From Paludisphaera borealis (GTDB taxonomy: Bacteria > Planctomycetota > Planctomycetia > Isosphaerales > Isosphaeraceae), in NCBI RefSeq assembly GCF_001956985.1, contig NZ_CP019082.1:6634001-6698000 (forward strand): a stretch of 64,000 bases of DNA, written 5' to 3'. A program made the translations under genes and the position numbers. Within the stretch, counting starts at the first letter, position 1. Every line of letters starts with the position of its first letter. The notes beneath the pieces are model-generated. The model saw only the letters and a program-made list of their open reading frames with translations. It was not told the origin of the DNA and made no database searches. Of the stretch, positions 9,253 to 17,854 are shown one piece after another.

Positions 9253-9963
9253 TCACGATCCGAGGTTGGGCTTTCGGCTCGATTGCAGAGCGTGTTCGTC
9301 GGGCGTGCGGCCCAGGACGATCGTGAACTCGGCGACCAGCTCGCCGATCTTCGAGCCCGGGATCGGCTTGAAGTCGGTCATCAGCAGCTCGCGGTCGAAC
9401 ACGCCGATCCCGCCTCGCACCACGCCGTCGACCTCGTTGCCCGGGTGGCCGGCGATGTTGATCTGGGAGGTGAGGAGCGTGCGATCCCCCTTCTTGACCT
9501 TGAAGTGGATATGAGGCGCGGGACGTCCCGGATAGGGGACCGGTTTGATGGTGCGGAATCGGTACTCGCCCGTCGATCCGGTCGTGAACCGGCCGAAACC
9601 CTGGAAGTTCTTGTCTTGCTGATCGACCTTCTGACCGCTGTCGGTGGTGTGGAGGTAGACCGCGTTGGCGTCGCACTGCCAGATCTCGATCGTCGCATCG
9701 CGGACCGGGCTGCCGGTCACGTCGAGGACGCGGCCGGTCAGGTGGGTGATTTCGCCGACCGCCGGCGTGATGCCGTCCTTGATGATGATCAGGTCGTTGT
9801 CGGTGTCGAGCGGCAGCTTGTCCGGGTAGAACGGGCCCTCGGTCCGCGACGGCGTGCGGGCCAGTTCCTCGGCGAACAACCCCCGCGTGGTGAAGAACGC
9901 CGCGCTCGCGGAGCACGCTCCGAGAAACGCCCGACGGCTTGCATGACGATCGTGAGAAAGCAT
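9253..9963 (-). CDS. Tat-exported intradiol ring-cleavage dioxygenase
   Basis: 236 aa from the ATG at 9963, chosen because AGGAG lies nine bases upstream; a longer frame adds 18 residues with no support. The N-terminus is a twin-arginine signal (SRRAFLGACSASAAFF). The body is the protocatechuate/catechol dioxygenase fold, with the four Fe(III) ligands expected at Tyr103 (IWQCDANAVY), Tyr144 (PVPYPGRPAP), His151 and His153 (PHIHFKV). Such enzymes cleave catechols between the two hydroxyls using O2. Export through Tat fits an iron cofactor loaded in the cytoplasm. Substrate is unknown; no muconate or ketoadipate genes are nearby. Confidence 0.88.
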   Translation of the reverse strand: MLSHDRHASRRAFLGACSASAAFFTTRGLFAEELARTPSRTEGPFYPDKLPLDTDNDLIIIKDGITPAVGEITHLTGRVLDVTGSPVRDATIEIWQCDANAVYLHTTDSGQKVDQQDKNFQGFGRFTTGSTGEYRFRTIKPVPYPGRPAPHIHFKVKKGDRTLLTSQINIAGHPGNEVDGVVRGGIGVFDRELLMTDFKPIPGSKIGELVAEFTIVLGRTPDEHALQSSRKPNLGS

Positions 9964-10124
9964 GGGAAGAGTCTCCTGATGGTCATCGGAATGAGACGAA
10001 TCTACGGTTTCACCCAACCCCTTGTCTTGATGGCGTCGATTCTAATCTCATCGGCCCTCGTCCTCCCGTAACAGTCTGTAAACACGGATACGGAACGAGC
10101 GGACGGATTTTGGACTTGCCTTGC

Positions 10125-10724
10125 TCAGGGCGACGAAGGCGTCGCCACTGGCTCGCTCACGGCCCGGATCATGGCCGCCGCCGACCTTCGGCCAAAAAGT
10201 CGTTGGGACCATCGCATGTAAGGGTATCCAACCAGGGTGAGCAACGCGTGGGGGCGAGAGTAAGCCAGAATGTCGTACCAGACCTCGTCGCGGTTGCGGT
10301 CCCACTCGATCAAGAAGCGCTCTTCGCCCGCCCCCACATGATCAGGGAGCGTCCCATAGGCAAAACCGAAGCGTCCGATGGGATCCGCTTCATCGACGAC
10401 GTAGACCACCCGGCAGGCGTTCAGCCACCAGACGCCGAGCCGTTGGGCGACGATTGCGACCACCGTTCCGGGGACGATTGGCGCGTCGGCGGGCTGCACC
10501 TCAGCCCATCCGATGCGAAACTGTTCCCAGCGCCGCAGCGCGGCCTTCGCTCGCTCGAACACTTCTACGCCCTGGCCGATCCTCACTCGGGTATGATTCA
10601 GCCGATAACCCAATGGGAGCGCGCCGGCTGTCGCGCCGACCGGCGCATAGGTGAATTCGCCCTTCGATTGCTGCTTCAGGAACTTCTTGATCAGTTCGGC
10701 AGACGGTTTGCGAAAGGTTTTCAT
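10125..10724 (-). CDS. DUF1990 family protein
   Basis: 199 aa. The sequence carries the DUF1990 hallmarks: a YAPVGAT segment near the N-terminus, GYRLNHTRVRIGQG, a WNxC-like stretch (VWWLNACRVVYVVDE), FGFAYGTLPDHVGAGEERF and the ending EVWYDILAYSRP...PYMRWSQRLFG. The family is uncharacterised. ATG at 10724 is preferred; a TTG at 10739 would add five residues without a ribosome-binding site. The gene is divergent from the NAD(P)-binding protein at 10815, with about 90 bp between, and the two may share a control region. Confidence 0.85.
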   Translation of the reverse strand: MKTFRKPSAELIKKFLKQQSKGEFTYAPVGATAGALPLGYRLNHTRVRIGQGVEVFERAKAALRRWEQFRIGWAEVQPADAPIVPGTVVAIVAQRLGVWWLNACRVVYVVDEADPIGRFGFAYGTLPDHVGAGEERFLIEWDRNRDEVWYDILAYSRPHALLTLVGYPYMRWSQRLFGRRSAAAMIRAVSEPVATPSSP

Positions 10725-10814
10725 CGCGACCGCTTTCAAGAGGGAGTGCTGCTCGCCGGTGTGGATCGAAGGGAGTTCGAGAGGCCCGCCTTGCTATCCG
10801 GGAGACCCGCAACT

Positions 10815-11750
10815 ATGTGCCCAATGATCTCCGAAACGCGACCCCTCATCTTCGTGGCCGGAGCCAGCGGCTACATAGGCGGACGGCTCGTCCCCGCGCT
10901 GGAGCATGCCCGAGTGCCGCTTCGATGCCTCGCCCGCGATCCGGACAAGCTGCGATCCATCGTAGGGCCCGAGACCGAGGTGGTCGCCGGTGACGTCCTG
11001 GATCGCGGGTCGCTGGATCAAGCCCTGCGGCGAGTGGAAACGGCCTACTACCTGGTTCATCTGATGTCGAGCTCGAAGGATTTTGAGAACGAAGACCGTA
11101 GGGCCGCGACCAACTTCGCCGCCGCAGCAAAGGCGGCCGGGGTCGCGCGGATCGTCTATCTCGGCGGCCTGGGCGACGACTCCGATCCGCACCTCTCCCC
11201 GCATCTTCGGAGCCGTCACGAGGTCGGCGAGATCCTCCGAGATTCGGGTGTCGAGACAATCGAGTTTCGGGCGTCGGCGATCCTGGGGGAAGGAAGCCTA
11301 TCGTACGACATGGTCAAGACCCTGACCGAGCGACTGCCGGTGATGATCTGCCCACGCTGGCTCTCTACCCCGACCCAGCCGATCGCCGTAGCCGACGTCG
11401 TGTCGTATCTCCTCAAAGCAAAAGATCTTCCGAAGACGGGCAGCCGGACTTACGAGATCGGCGGGACCGACGTGGTGAAGTACAGCGACCTGATCCGTGA
11501 GTATGCGCGACAAAAGGGGCTGCATCGGGTCTTGATCCCGGTACCCGTCCTCTCGCCCTGGTTCTCAGGGCTCTGGCTCGCCCTCGTCACTCCTTCGCGA
11601 TTCGAAGTCGGCAGGCATCTGGTCGAGGGGCTCAAGAACCCCACGGTCGTTCGCGACCGAAGCTCGCTGAACGATTTCTCGATCCGGCCTGTCGGTGTAT
11701 CCGAGGCGATCCGCCGGGCGATCGCCCAGGCCAACGGACGGTCGGGTTGA
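10815..11750 (+). CDS. NAD(P)H-binding atypical SDR (NmrA/YbjT-like)
   Basis: 311 aa. A Rossmann nucleotide-binding motif (GASGYIGG, 16-23) opens the protein. After it come ARDPDKL, a VVAGDVLD segment (Asp contacting the cofactor) and AYYLVHLMSS, typical of atypical short-chain dehydrogenases of the NmrA/YbjT type. No Tyr-x-x-x-Lys catalytic pair is evident, so it may be a redox sensor or quinone-related reductase. The ATG at 10815 follows GGGAG. Its 3' end is two bases from the convergent S4 gene. Confidence 0.8.
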   Translation: MCPMISETRPLIFVAGASGYIGGRLVPALEHARVPLRCLARDPDKLRSIVGPETEVVAGDVLDRGSLDQALRRVETAYYLVHLMSSSKDFENEDRRAATNFAAAAKAAGVARIVYLGGLGDDSDPHLSPHLRSRHEVGEILRDSGVETIEFRASAILGEGSLSYDMVKTLTERLPVMICPRWLSTPTQPIAVADVVSYLLKAKDLPKTGSRTYEIGGTDVVKYSDLIREYARQKGLHRVLIPVPVLSPWFSGLWLALVTPSRFEVGRHLVEGLKNPTVVRDRSSLNDFSIRPVGVSEAIRRAIAQANGRSG

Positions 11751-11752
11751 AT

Positions 11753-11977
11753 TCAGACGAGCAGGATCTTCGGCCCGTTCTCGATCACGACGACGTCGCC
11801 CTTGGCCATCTGCCGACGCTTGCGCAGCTCGACCTCGCCGTTGACCCGGATCGCCCCGTCGGCGATGAGGTTCTTGGCCTCGCCGCCGCTGAGGACGCAT
11901 CCCGCCAGCTTCAGCACCTGGGACAGGTTGATGGGTCGGTCGCCGACTTCCACACGGAACTCTTCGGTGTCGCTCAT
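11753..11977 (-). CDS. S4-domain RNA-binding protein
   Basis: 74 aa, essentially one S4 RNA-binding domain: INLSQVLKLAGCVLSGGEAK, then GAIRVNGEVELRKRRQMAKGD and a closing strand VVVIENG. It resembles the small YbcJ/RlbA-type proteins that bind structured RNA, often ribosomal. Its start overlaps the CvpA-family stop (ATGA, 11974-11977), so the two genes are translationally coupled. Confidence 0.88.
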   Translation of the reverse strand: MSDTEEFRVEVGDRPINLSQVLKLAGCVLSGGEAKNLIADGAIRVNGEVELRKRRQMAKGDVVVIENGPKILLV

Positions 11978-13041
11978 CGAGGGTTTTTCTCCGGGGCGGG
12001 TTGCAGGCCGCCCAGCCTGTCGAGCTGCTGATCGATTGTCTTGTCGATCGTATCGCCGATCCTCTGTTCGATCTTCTGCCGGGCCTTGACGGCCTGCCCC
12101 TGGATCTGGTTGACGCGACCTTGAACCTGTCCGGCTCGCCCCTGAGCCTGCTTGGTCAGGTTCTGCTTGACGCCCCCCACGACATCGGAGACGGCGTTCT
12201 GGATTCGCTTCTTGTCCTTGTCGACGAGCTGACGAATGGTGGAGGCCTTCTGATCGGGATCGGTGTCGAGCGACTCGACGACGACCTGCTCGACCGCCTG
12301 CTTGCCTTGATCCACGATGGAGTCGAGCACCGACCGAGGACCGGCCTGGGCAGGTTGCGCGGGAGCTTCGAGCGCCGGCGTCTCGTCGCCACGGCCGGCG
12401 ACGGGCCGGACGGCGGCGTCGCGCGTCGATGCGGGCTTCACCGGCTGAACCACGGACGCGGCGACGACCGGTGCTGAGGCTGGGCTCTCAGGAGCGGGGG
12501 CCGGGGCGGGCTCGTCCGAGTCCGCGACGGACTGGCCGTTGGAACCGTCGGCCGCGTTCCAAAAGGGTTGCAGGATACGCCGCACCTCGCCGGGCAGGAC
12601 CGGCCCGAGTGTATTCATGACGCTGCCGACGACCCGGCCGCTGGGGCTCGCGAAGATCGGCTCGCGGGTGTTGGGAGAGACGCTGACGATCAGCAGAGTC
12701 AGCAAGATCCCGACTCCCGCCCCCTCGACGCCGCCAAGCATCATGCCGAGATGGCGGTCGAAGGCGTCGAATTTGAGCTTGTGAATAGTGCCTCGAACCA
12801 TCCATGCAGCGAAGAATACACCGCCGGAGACGACCGCGTAAGCGACGGCCATCGAGAGCGCCCGGGTCGTCTCGGCGGGGCCAGGCAGCAGGGGGGCGAT
12901 CTGCGCCGAGATCGGGTAGGCGAACAGGTAGCCCAGGACGAGTGAGCCGATGCTCGCAAGCTGCCAGGTAATCCCGCGCCACGCGCCTCGGATCATCCCG
13001 CCGATCAAGACGACCGCCATGGCCGCATCGTAAATCGTCAT
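11974..13041 (-). CDS. CvpA family membrane protein
   Basis: 355 aa from ATG 13041, with GGAGG seven bases upstream. The first 150 residues are the CvpA domain: four hydrophobic segments with MTIYDAAMAVVLIGGMIRGAWRGI at the start, a family pattern for a colicin V production-like membrane protein. The C-terminal half (about 170-355) is not membrane: an Ala/Pro/Glu-rich linker, then Gln/Lys-rich helices (KQNLTKQAQGRAGQVQGRVN) that look coiled-coil. The extension is longer than in typical CvpA (about 160 aa). Function in planctomycetes is unknown; septum or envelope roles have been proposed for the family. Confidence 0.82.
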   Translation of the reverse strand: MTIYDAAMAVVLIGGMIRGAWRGITWQLASIGSLVLGYLFAYPISAQIAPLLPGPAETTRALSMAVAYAVVSGGVFFAAWMVRGTIHKLKFDAFDRHLGMMLGGVEGAGVGILLTLLIVSVSPNTREPIFASPSGRVVGSVMNTLGPVLPGEVRRILQPFWNAADGSNGQSVADSDEPAPAPAPESPASAPVVAASVVQPVKPASTRDAAVRPVAGRGDETPALEAPAQPAQAGPRSVLDSIVDQGKQAVEQVVVESLDTDPDQKASTIRQLVDKDKKRIQNAVSDVVGGVKQNLTKQAQGRAGQVQGRVNQIQGQAVKARQKIEQRIGDTIDKTIDQQLDRLGGLQPAPEKNPR

Positions 13042-13491
13042 CCCTGATCCTCCATACCGAGCGTACATTCGGTCTTCGACGCACGACTCGCGCACGCGTC
13101 CCATCTCCTTCCATCCGGACAGGCCGCGGCATCGTAACGGAGCGATCCGATCCCGTGAAGGGAACTTCCAACGACCCGCAGCCCTCCGATCCCGGCCGAC
13201 TCAATCGCTCCGAATAAAGCCGTCAGCCGGGCCGAATTGGCTTCGCTCGCGCCGAAAAACAGCCTCGCCCGCCTCTTCCTCAACGGCCCCCGCCGCCTGA
13301 GCGCTCCCACGAGCCCGCCCCGTGCGATTGGGTTCGTTCGACCTCGACCCGCCGCCTCGAATTTCAGCGTAACACTTTTACACAAATCAATTTGGAACTG
13401 AGAATCAAATTGGCTTCGATCACGCGAAAAAGCGGCCACTCGGCTTGCTCTGAAACAGACGTCCCAGGAATGCGACTGCCGTAAGCTCCAT

Positions 13492-13574
13492 GGGTGCCAC
13501 GGGTTCCGTACTCGGACCCCGTGCTGGACCAAGCCTCGCCTACACGGGGTCCGAGTACGGAACCCGTGGCACCC
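13492..13574. repeat. Perfect 32-bp inverted repeat, 19-nt loop
   Basis: Arms 13492-13523 and 13543-13574 are exact reverse complements. The left arm begins GGGTGCCACGGGTTCCGTAC and the loop is 13524-13542. No T-run follows, so a simple intrinsic terminator is unlikely. It would form a very stable hairpin in DNA or RNA. Confidence 0.9.
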
Positions 13575-13723
13575 CAAGAGGTTCCGTGATCCTCGACTCC
13601 ATTTTCATGAGGTCGGGCGCCCCAAACTGGCGGCATGGCGATTCGTTCGGTCGTCGCTCGCGAGATTGTTCCTATCGTTGCCGCGATAGGATAGAAGGAG
13701 ACGGGCCAAGCCGGCGAATCGTC

Positions 13724-13818
13724 GGCTGCTGGAGCGTTGGGTTCGTTCGCGCCGATTCTTGGCGTCGCGAGTCGCTCCAGGCTGCTGGAGCGTTGGGTTC
13801 GTTCGCGCCGATTCTTGG
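13724..13818. repeat. Two direct copies of a 39-bp repeat
   Basis: 13724-13762 and 13780-13818 are identical over 39 bp, 56 bp apart. Both begin GGCTGCTGGAGCGTTGGGTT and end with the Cys-Gly-rich word GCGCCGATTCTTGG. The core TTGGxTTCGxTCGCGCCG recurs in weaker form at 13237-13254, 13328-13340 and 13410-13426, so it is probably a dispersed intergenic word rather than coding. Confidence 0.85.
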
Positions 13819-14040
13819 TGCCACCAGCTGCTCAGCACGGTTGTTCCAACGTCGAATTATCAAAGACCGCCTGCCGTTCGGAGAGTCCTCCATCTGGGAA
13901 CATACTCCCGATCGCTTCGAAGCCTTGTGAACCTCATCACAATTCTCCCTCGCTCCAATCCGAGCGATCGACAAAAGCGGCGGGATCATCCGAATCGGCC
14001 CGAATCCCGAATACGAACCACAATGACGCCTTCGGGACAC

Positions 14041-14251
14041 CCGGCCTCATGAAAATGGGGGGCTTTTCGCATGGCGTCACGACCGGGTCCGGTAGGCGCG
14101 TCCCTACGGCAAACCACGGACCGGAATTTCCAGAGCAGCCCGAAGCGGCAGCGAGTGAATCGATTCGAATGGCCGACCGGAAATTCACTCGCTGCCGCTT
14201 CGGGCTCGTATCCGGACCCGGACCACTCCGAGCCCAATTTTCATGAGACCG
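14041..14251. repeat. Nested palindromic element with conserved hairpin core
   Basis: Three inverted pairs are nested. The outermost is CTCATGAAAAT (about 14046-14056) with ATTTTCATGAG (about 14238-14248). The middle is CCGGGTCCGG (14083-14092) with CCGGACCCGG (14212-14221). The core is 14138-14160 with 14183-14205, a perfect 23-bp stem beginning GCCCGAAGCGGCAGCGAGTG. The core recurs at 47613-47690. The structure is MITE- or REP-like and has no coding capacity. Confidence 0.8.
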
Positions 14252-14288
14252 GTTGTCTTCACAGCGTCATGATGGATTGAAGTCGGAG

Positions 14289-15446
14289 TCAAACCGTCTC
14301 GCGATCATGGACGATCGGCTGCGGCCGGCCTTTCCAGACGGTCGGGCGGCCGAGGAGGTTGCGGAGCAGGGCGTACCACTGGATGGCCACGAGGACGAAG
14401 ACGCCAAGGGGGTGGAGGATCGCGCCGGCGAGCGGTAGGCGGAAGCGAGCGACGGCGGCGAATCGAGGCAGCCAGGCGGCGCAGACGGCGCATGCCAGGA
14501 GGCTCCACTCGACCGCGCTCCATGGTCGGGGCCAGCCGGCGACGGCCGGAACGATCAGCAGAAACGGGAGAATCTGACCGCCCAGCAAGATGGTCGTCAT
14601 CGGCACGATCAGGCGCGGTGCCGCGAGGGCTTCGCCGGCGTTCTTGGCGAGGCCGTTCCAGACGTCGCGGGCGGTCTGGTAGAGCCGGCATTCGGCCAGG
14701 TCGGTGGCGTCGAAGAGATCGTTCCTCAGACCGGCCGCGCGGAACAGTCGAGGCATCTGGAGGCCGTCGTGCCACGACGCGCGGATCGCCGCGTGTCCCC
14801 CGGCGCGGAAGTACGAATCGCGGCGGGCGACGATAAGCTGGCCGCAGCCGGCCGACAGCGACGGCATCCGCGTGCGTCTCATGCTCGGGATCGGCATGAA
14901 GCCTAGCATGACGAAGTGGATCAGCGGAATCAGCAGCTTCTCCAGAAATCCCAACGTCTCCTGGTGGGGAATCCCGCTGGCGAGATCGGCCCCGCTCGCC
15001 GCCAGAAACGCCGACATCCGCCCCAGCGCGTCGGGCGCGAGCCGAACGTCGGCGTCGAGGAAGACCAATACGGGATGACGCGCCTCGTGAGCCAGCGCCC
15101 AGCAGGCGTACTGCTTGCCGCACCAGCCCGGCGGAAGCGCGGCCCCCGCGATCAGGCGAACCCGGTCGTCCCGGCTCGCGATGGCTTCGACGATCTCGGC
15201 CGTCGCGTCTCCCGAATGGTCGTCGAGGACCAGCACTTCGAATTCAATCCCCTGGTTCGCCAGCACGGCGCGGACCGCATCGCCGATCAGAAGCTCCTCA
15301 TCGCGCGCAGGGATCAAGACCGAGAGGGGCAGGGCGGCCCCCGGTGGCTCCCCGAGCGGAGGCGGCCGGTACGCGCCGAGATTGACCAGGAAAATCAGCG
15401 CCGGCAAGAGGGCGAGAGCCAGGCAGATGGCGAGAAAGAGCGTCAT
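14289..15446 (-). CDS. crtQ: CrtQ-like family 2 glycosyltransferase
   Basis: 385 aa. An N-terminal membrane segment (2-22) is followed by a GT2 domain: SVLIPARDEE (42-51), LDDHSGD (about 75), the nucleotide-sugar DxD-type LDADV (about 129) and an acceptor region PPGWCGKQYACW that parallels staphylococcal CrtQ. The C-terminus has two or three membrane segments. Established: CrtQ glucosylates diaponeurosporenoate. Inferred: this enzyme does the same on a C30 carotenoid acid, because it is last in an operon with crtN and crtP and its start overlaps the acyltransferase stop by 4 bp. The alternative is an HpnB-like glycosyltransferase. Confidence 0.75.
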   Translation of the reverse strand: MTLFLAICLALALLPALIFLVNLGAYRPPPLGEPPGAALPLSVLIPARDEELLIGDAVRAVLANQGIEFEVLVLDDHSGDATAEIVEAIASRDDRVRLIAGAALPPGWCGKQYACWALAHEARHPVLVFLDADVRLAPDALGRMSAFLAASGADLASGIPHQETLGFLEKLLIPLIHFVMLGFMPIPSMRRTRMPSLSAGCGQLIVARRDSYFRAGGHAAIRASWHDGLQMPRLFRAAGLRNDLFDATDLAECRLYQTARDVWNGLAKNAGEALAAPRLIVPMTTILLGGQILPFLLIVPAVAGWPRPWSAVEWSLLACAVCAAWLPRFAAVARFRLPLAGAILHPLGVFVLVAIQWYALLRNLLGRPTVWKGRPQPIVHDRETV

Positions 15447-16258
15447 GGTTGGGATTCGCCGGTCGGTTGGTGGGCTTGGTGGTCGGCGATGAACGGCTTG
15501 CCGCGAATCGCCGCCAGGAATCTGCGGCCGACGTCATAGAAGCCGCCGACGCCCGCCGTTCCGCCGATCAAGACGTTGAAGGCCTCGGGATCGCGACGGC
15601 AAGCCGATTCGGCGAGGTGATTCTGCACGGCTTCGAGGGCCGATTCGATGCGTCGGGTCCAGCCTTCCGACGATTCCGCCGCCCCATCGCCGACGTCTAT
15701 GAGCGGACCGAACCGCACGAGCAGCTCGGGGAGCCGATCGTTCCAGAACGGGTACTCAATCGCCAGCGGAACGACCGAGACGCGCGACGCGCGATGGAGC
15801 AGGTGGCCAATCCCTACCTTGAGGCGGGTCGGTCGGTCGCGAACGTCGGCGAACCGCCCCTGGGCGGTGATCCACAACACCGACTCGGGCCTGGCGAGGA
15901 CGGCGTTGCACTTCCGGAGAAAGACGAGGCTCCCGCGCGTGGTTCCCAGCTCGATCCCGAAGATCCCCAGCCACTCCATGAACCGATATTGCGCCAGCCC
16001 GCCCGCGTCCATCGGGGCGTAGTGCGCCCGCGCATCCGGCATCAGTCCGGAGAGCACGACCGCCGTCAACGGGTCCCACCACGAGGGGTGATTCATCGCG
16101 ACGATCAAAGGGCCGTCGGGCAGGTCCGGCAAGGTTCCGCCCGCGTCGATCCGCATCGCGTGGAAGTTCTTGCTGATGTAGCGTCGAGCGTACTTGCGGA
16201 AGCCGCGAAAGAGTCGCGCCGATCGGCGTGGCAGAGCGTCGAGCGATCGCGACGTCAT
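15443..16258 (-). CDS. PlsC-type acyltransferase in carotenoid operon
   Basis: 271 aa. The lysophospholipid acyltransferase motif NHPSWWDP puts the catalytic His57 and Asp62 in H-x4-D spacing. The downstream GSLVFLRK and IEYPFWNDRLPE segments fit blocks II-IV of the family. Both ends overlap neighbours by 4 bp (ATGA), coupling it to crtP and the glycosyltransferase. In the staphyloxanthin pathway an acyl chain is added to the glucosyl group by CrtO, which belongs to a different family; this enzyme is a plausible functional substitute. It could instead be a general 1-acyl-glycerol-phosphate acyltransferase. Confidence 0.82.
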   Translation of the reverse strand: MTSRSLDALPRRSARLFRGFRKYARRYISKNFHAMRIDAGGTLPDLPDGPLIVAMNHPSWWDPLTAVVLSGLMPDARAHYAPMDAGGLAQYRFMEWLGIFGIELGTTRGSLVFLRKCNAVLARPESVLWITAQGRFADVRDRPTRLKVGIGHLLHRASRVSVVPLAIEYPFWNDRLPELLVRFGPLIDVGDGAAESSEGWTRRIESALEAVQNHLAESACRRDPEAFNVLIGGTAGVGGFYDVGRRFLAAIRGKPFIADHQAHQPTGESQP

Positions 16259-17835
16259 GAGACGGCCGTGTGCGCGGAGGAGTTGGCGTCTAGGGAAACC
16301 GCCCCGCCCCGGCGTTCGACGACCCCGTCTTGATCGAGGGCGTCGGCCGCAATCCAGCCCGACATCAGGACCATCGGCATTCCGGGTCCGGGGTGCGCGG
16401 CGCCACCGGCGAGATAAAGCCCCGGGACGTCCGGGCTGCGATTCGCCGGTTTGAACGCCCCGTTGAGCCGACCGTGGCTGGCCAGGCCGTAGATCGCGCC
16501 GTCGAGCACGCGGTAACGGTCGTGGATGTCTTGAGGCGTCAGCCGGCGTTCGACCTTGATCCGGCTTTCGAGGTCCGTCATCCCGGCGGTCTTCGCGAGT
16601 TTGTCGAGGATGGTCCGGCGGTACGCGGGATAGAGCGCATCCCAGTCGTGATGCGACCGCAGATAGGGCGTGTGAACCAGGACGTAAAGCGCCTCGCCCC
16701 CTTCGGGCGCGACGTCGGGGTCGGTGGCCGCCGGCGCGCAGAGGTAGCAGGTCGGGTCGGGGGCCGGCTCGCCCTTGCGGTAGATGAAGTCGAACTCCTC
16801 GTGCGGATCGCGTGAGAAGACGAAGTTATGGTGGAGCAATTGCTCGTAGCGGCGGTCGAGGCCGAGGTACATCACGACGCCCGAGCAGGCCGGCTCGTAG
16901 CGTCGCCGGCGCTCGAACCGCGAAGCGGCGGGGCGGCCGGCGAGCAGTTCGCGATGGGTCCGGACCGAGTCGCTGTTCGAGACCACCGCCCCGAGCGGAA
17001 TGCGCCGGCCGTCGTCGAGGTCGACGCCCTCGACGCGGCCTTCCGCGTCGGTCGCAATCGAATCGACCGACGCGCCGACGACGAACTCGACGCCCAGGTC
17101 GCCGGCCAGGCGAACCAGAGCGTCGGCAACGGCGCGGGTTCCGCCACGCGGATACCAGACGCCCTCGCCGGTCTGCATCCGCGCGATGCCGCAAAGGACC
17201 GTCGGCGAGAGGTCCGGCGCCGAGCCGACGTACTGCGTGAAGTGGTCGAGCATCTGGGCGACGCGCGGGTCGCGCGCATAGCTCCGGATCGTCGCGCCCA
17301 TCGTGCTCCACGGCCGCATGGCAATGAGGTCGCCGAGGGTCGAGAGGTTGAAGGTGGCCGAGGGATCGAACATATCGCGGACCGACCCGATCGACCGCCA
17401 GAAGTAATAGCGTCGCGAGATGTCGTCGAGCCGCTCCGAGAGGTCGAGGAAACCGCGATAGCCCGCCGACGCCGCGCCGCCGGGGGCGAACGCGTCGAGG
17501 GTCGAGGCCATGGCGGCGACGTCGGCGTGCAGGTCGAGGGTCGCGCCGTCGTCGAAGAACGACCGCCACTGGGGGTCGAGCGGGATCAGGTCCAGCTCGT
17601 CCTTGAGGTCGCGCCCGGCCTCGGCGAAGATCTTCGCCAGGACGGAGGGCATCAGCAGGATCGTCGGCCCCATGTCGAACCGGTAGCCGCCCTCGGTCAG
17701 GACGGCCGCCTTGCCGCCGAGCCAGGGGTTCTTCTCGAACAGGACGACGTCGTACCCGCGCGCGGCCAGCGTGCAGGCCGAGGCCAGCCCGCCCAGCCCG
17801 CCGCCGACGACCCCGATGCGTTCCGACTTGCTCAT
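16255..17835 (-). CDS. crtP: CrtP-like C30 carotenoid oxygenase/desaturase
   Basis: 526 aa FAD-dependent amine-oxidase/phytoene-desaturase fold. The dinucleotide-binding motif is GGGLGGLASA (11-20), and the C-terminal FAD motif is VPGLYLAGGAAHPGPGMPMV. Segments DPQWRSFFDDGATLDL, RYEPACSGVVMYLGL and LLHHNFVFSRD parallel staphylococcal CrtP (diaponeurosporene oxidase) more closely than CrtN, so I call it crtP. Predicted reaction: oxidation of a terminal methyl of the C30 carotene to aldehyde or acid. It sits 19 bp after crtN and overlaps the acyltransferase start by 4 bp. Confidence 0.82.
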   Translation of the reverse strand: MSKSERIGVVGGGLGGLASACTLAARGYDVVLFEKNPWLGGKAAVLTEGGYRFDMGPTILLMPSVLAKIFAEAGRDLKDELDLIPLDPQWRSFFDDGATLDLHADVAAMASTLDAFAPGGAASAGYRGFLDLSERLDDISRRYYFWRSIGSVRDMFDPSATFNLSTLGDLIAMRPWSTMGATIRSYARDPRVAQMLDHFTQYVGSAPDLSPTVLCGIARMQTGEGVWYPRGGTRAVADALVRLAGDLGVEFVVGASVDSIATDAEGRVEGVDLDDGRRIPLGAVVSNSDSVRTHRELLAGRPAASRFERRRRYEPACSGVVMYLGLDRRYEQLLHHNFVFSRDPHEEFDFIYRKGEPAPDPTCYLCAPAATDPDVAPEGGEALYVLVHTPYLRSHHDWDALYPAYRRTILDKLAKTAGMTDLESRIKVERRLTPQDIHDRYRVLDGAIYGLASHGRLNGAFKPANRSPDVPGLYLAGGAAHPGPGMPMVLMSGWIAADALDQDGVVERRGGAVSLDANSSAHTAVS

Positions 17836-17854
17836 ATCAGGCTCCTTACAAAGA

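Larger units (their letters stand above)
13042..14288. other. 1.25-kb gene-free repeat mosaic
   Basis: No frame here has a credible start, codon pattern or family match; the short open frames come from repeats. It holds a 32-bp perfect palindrome (13492-13574), two copies of a 39-bp repeat (13724-13762, 13780-13818), at least three degenerate copies of its TTGGxTTCGxTCG core (13237, 13328, 13410), an 18-bp inverted pair (13599-13616 and 14041-14058, one mismatch), and a nested palindromic element (14041-14251). It lies upstream of cvpA and downstream of the crt operon. Confidence 0.75.
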
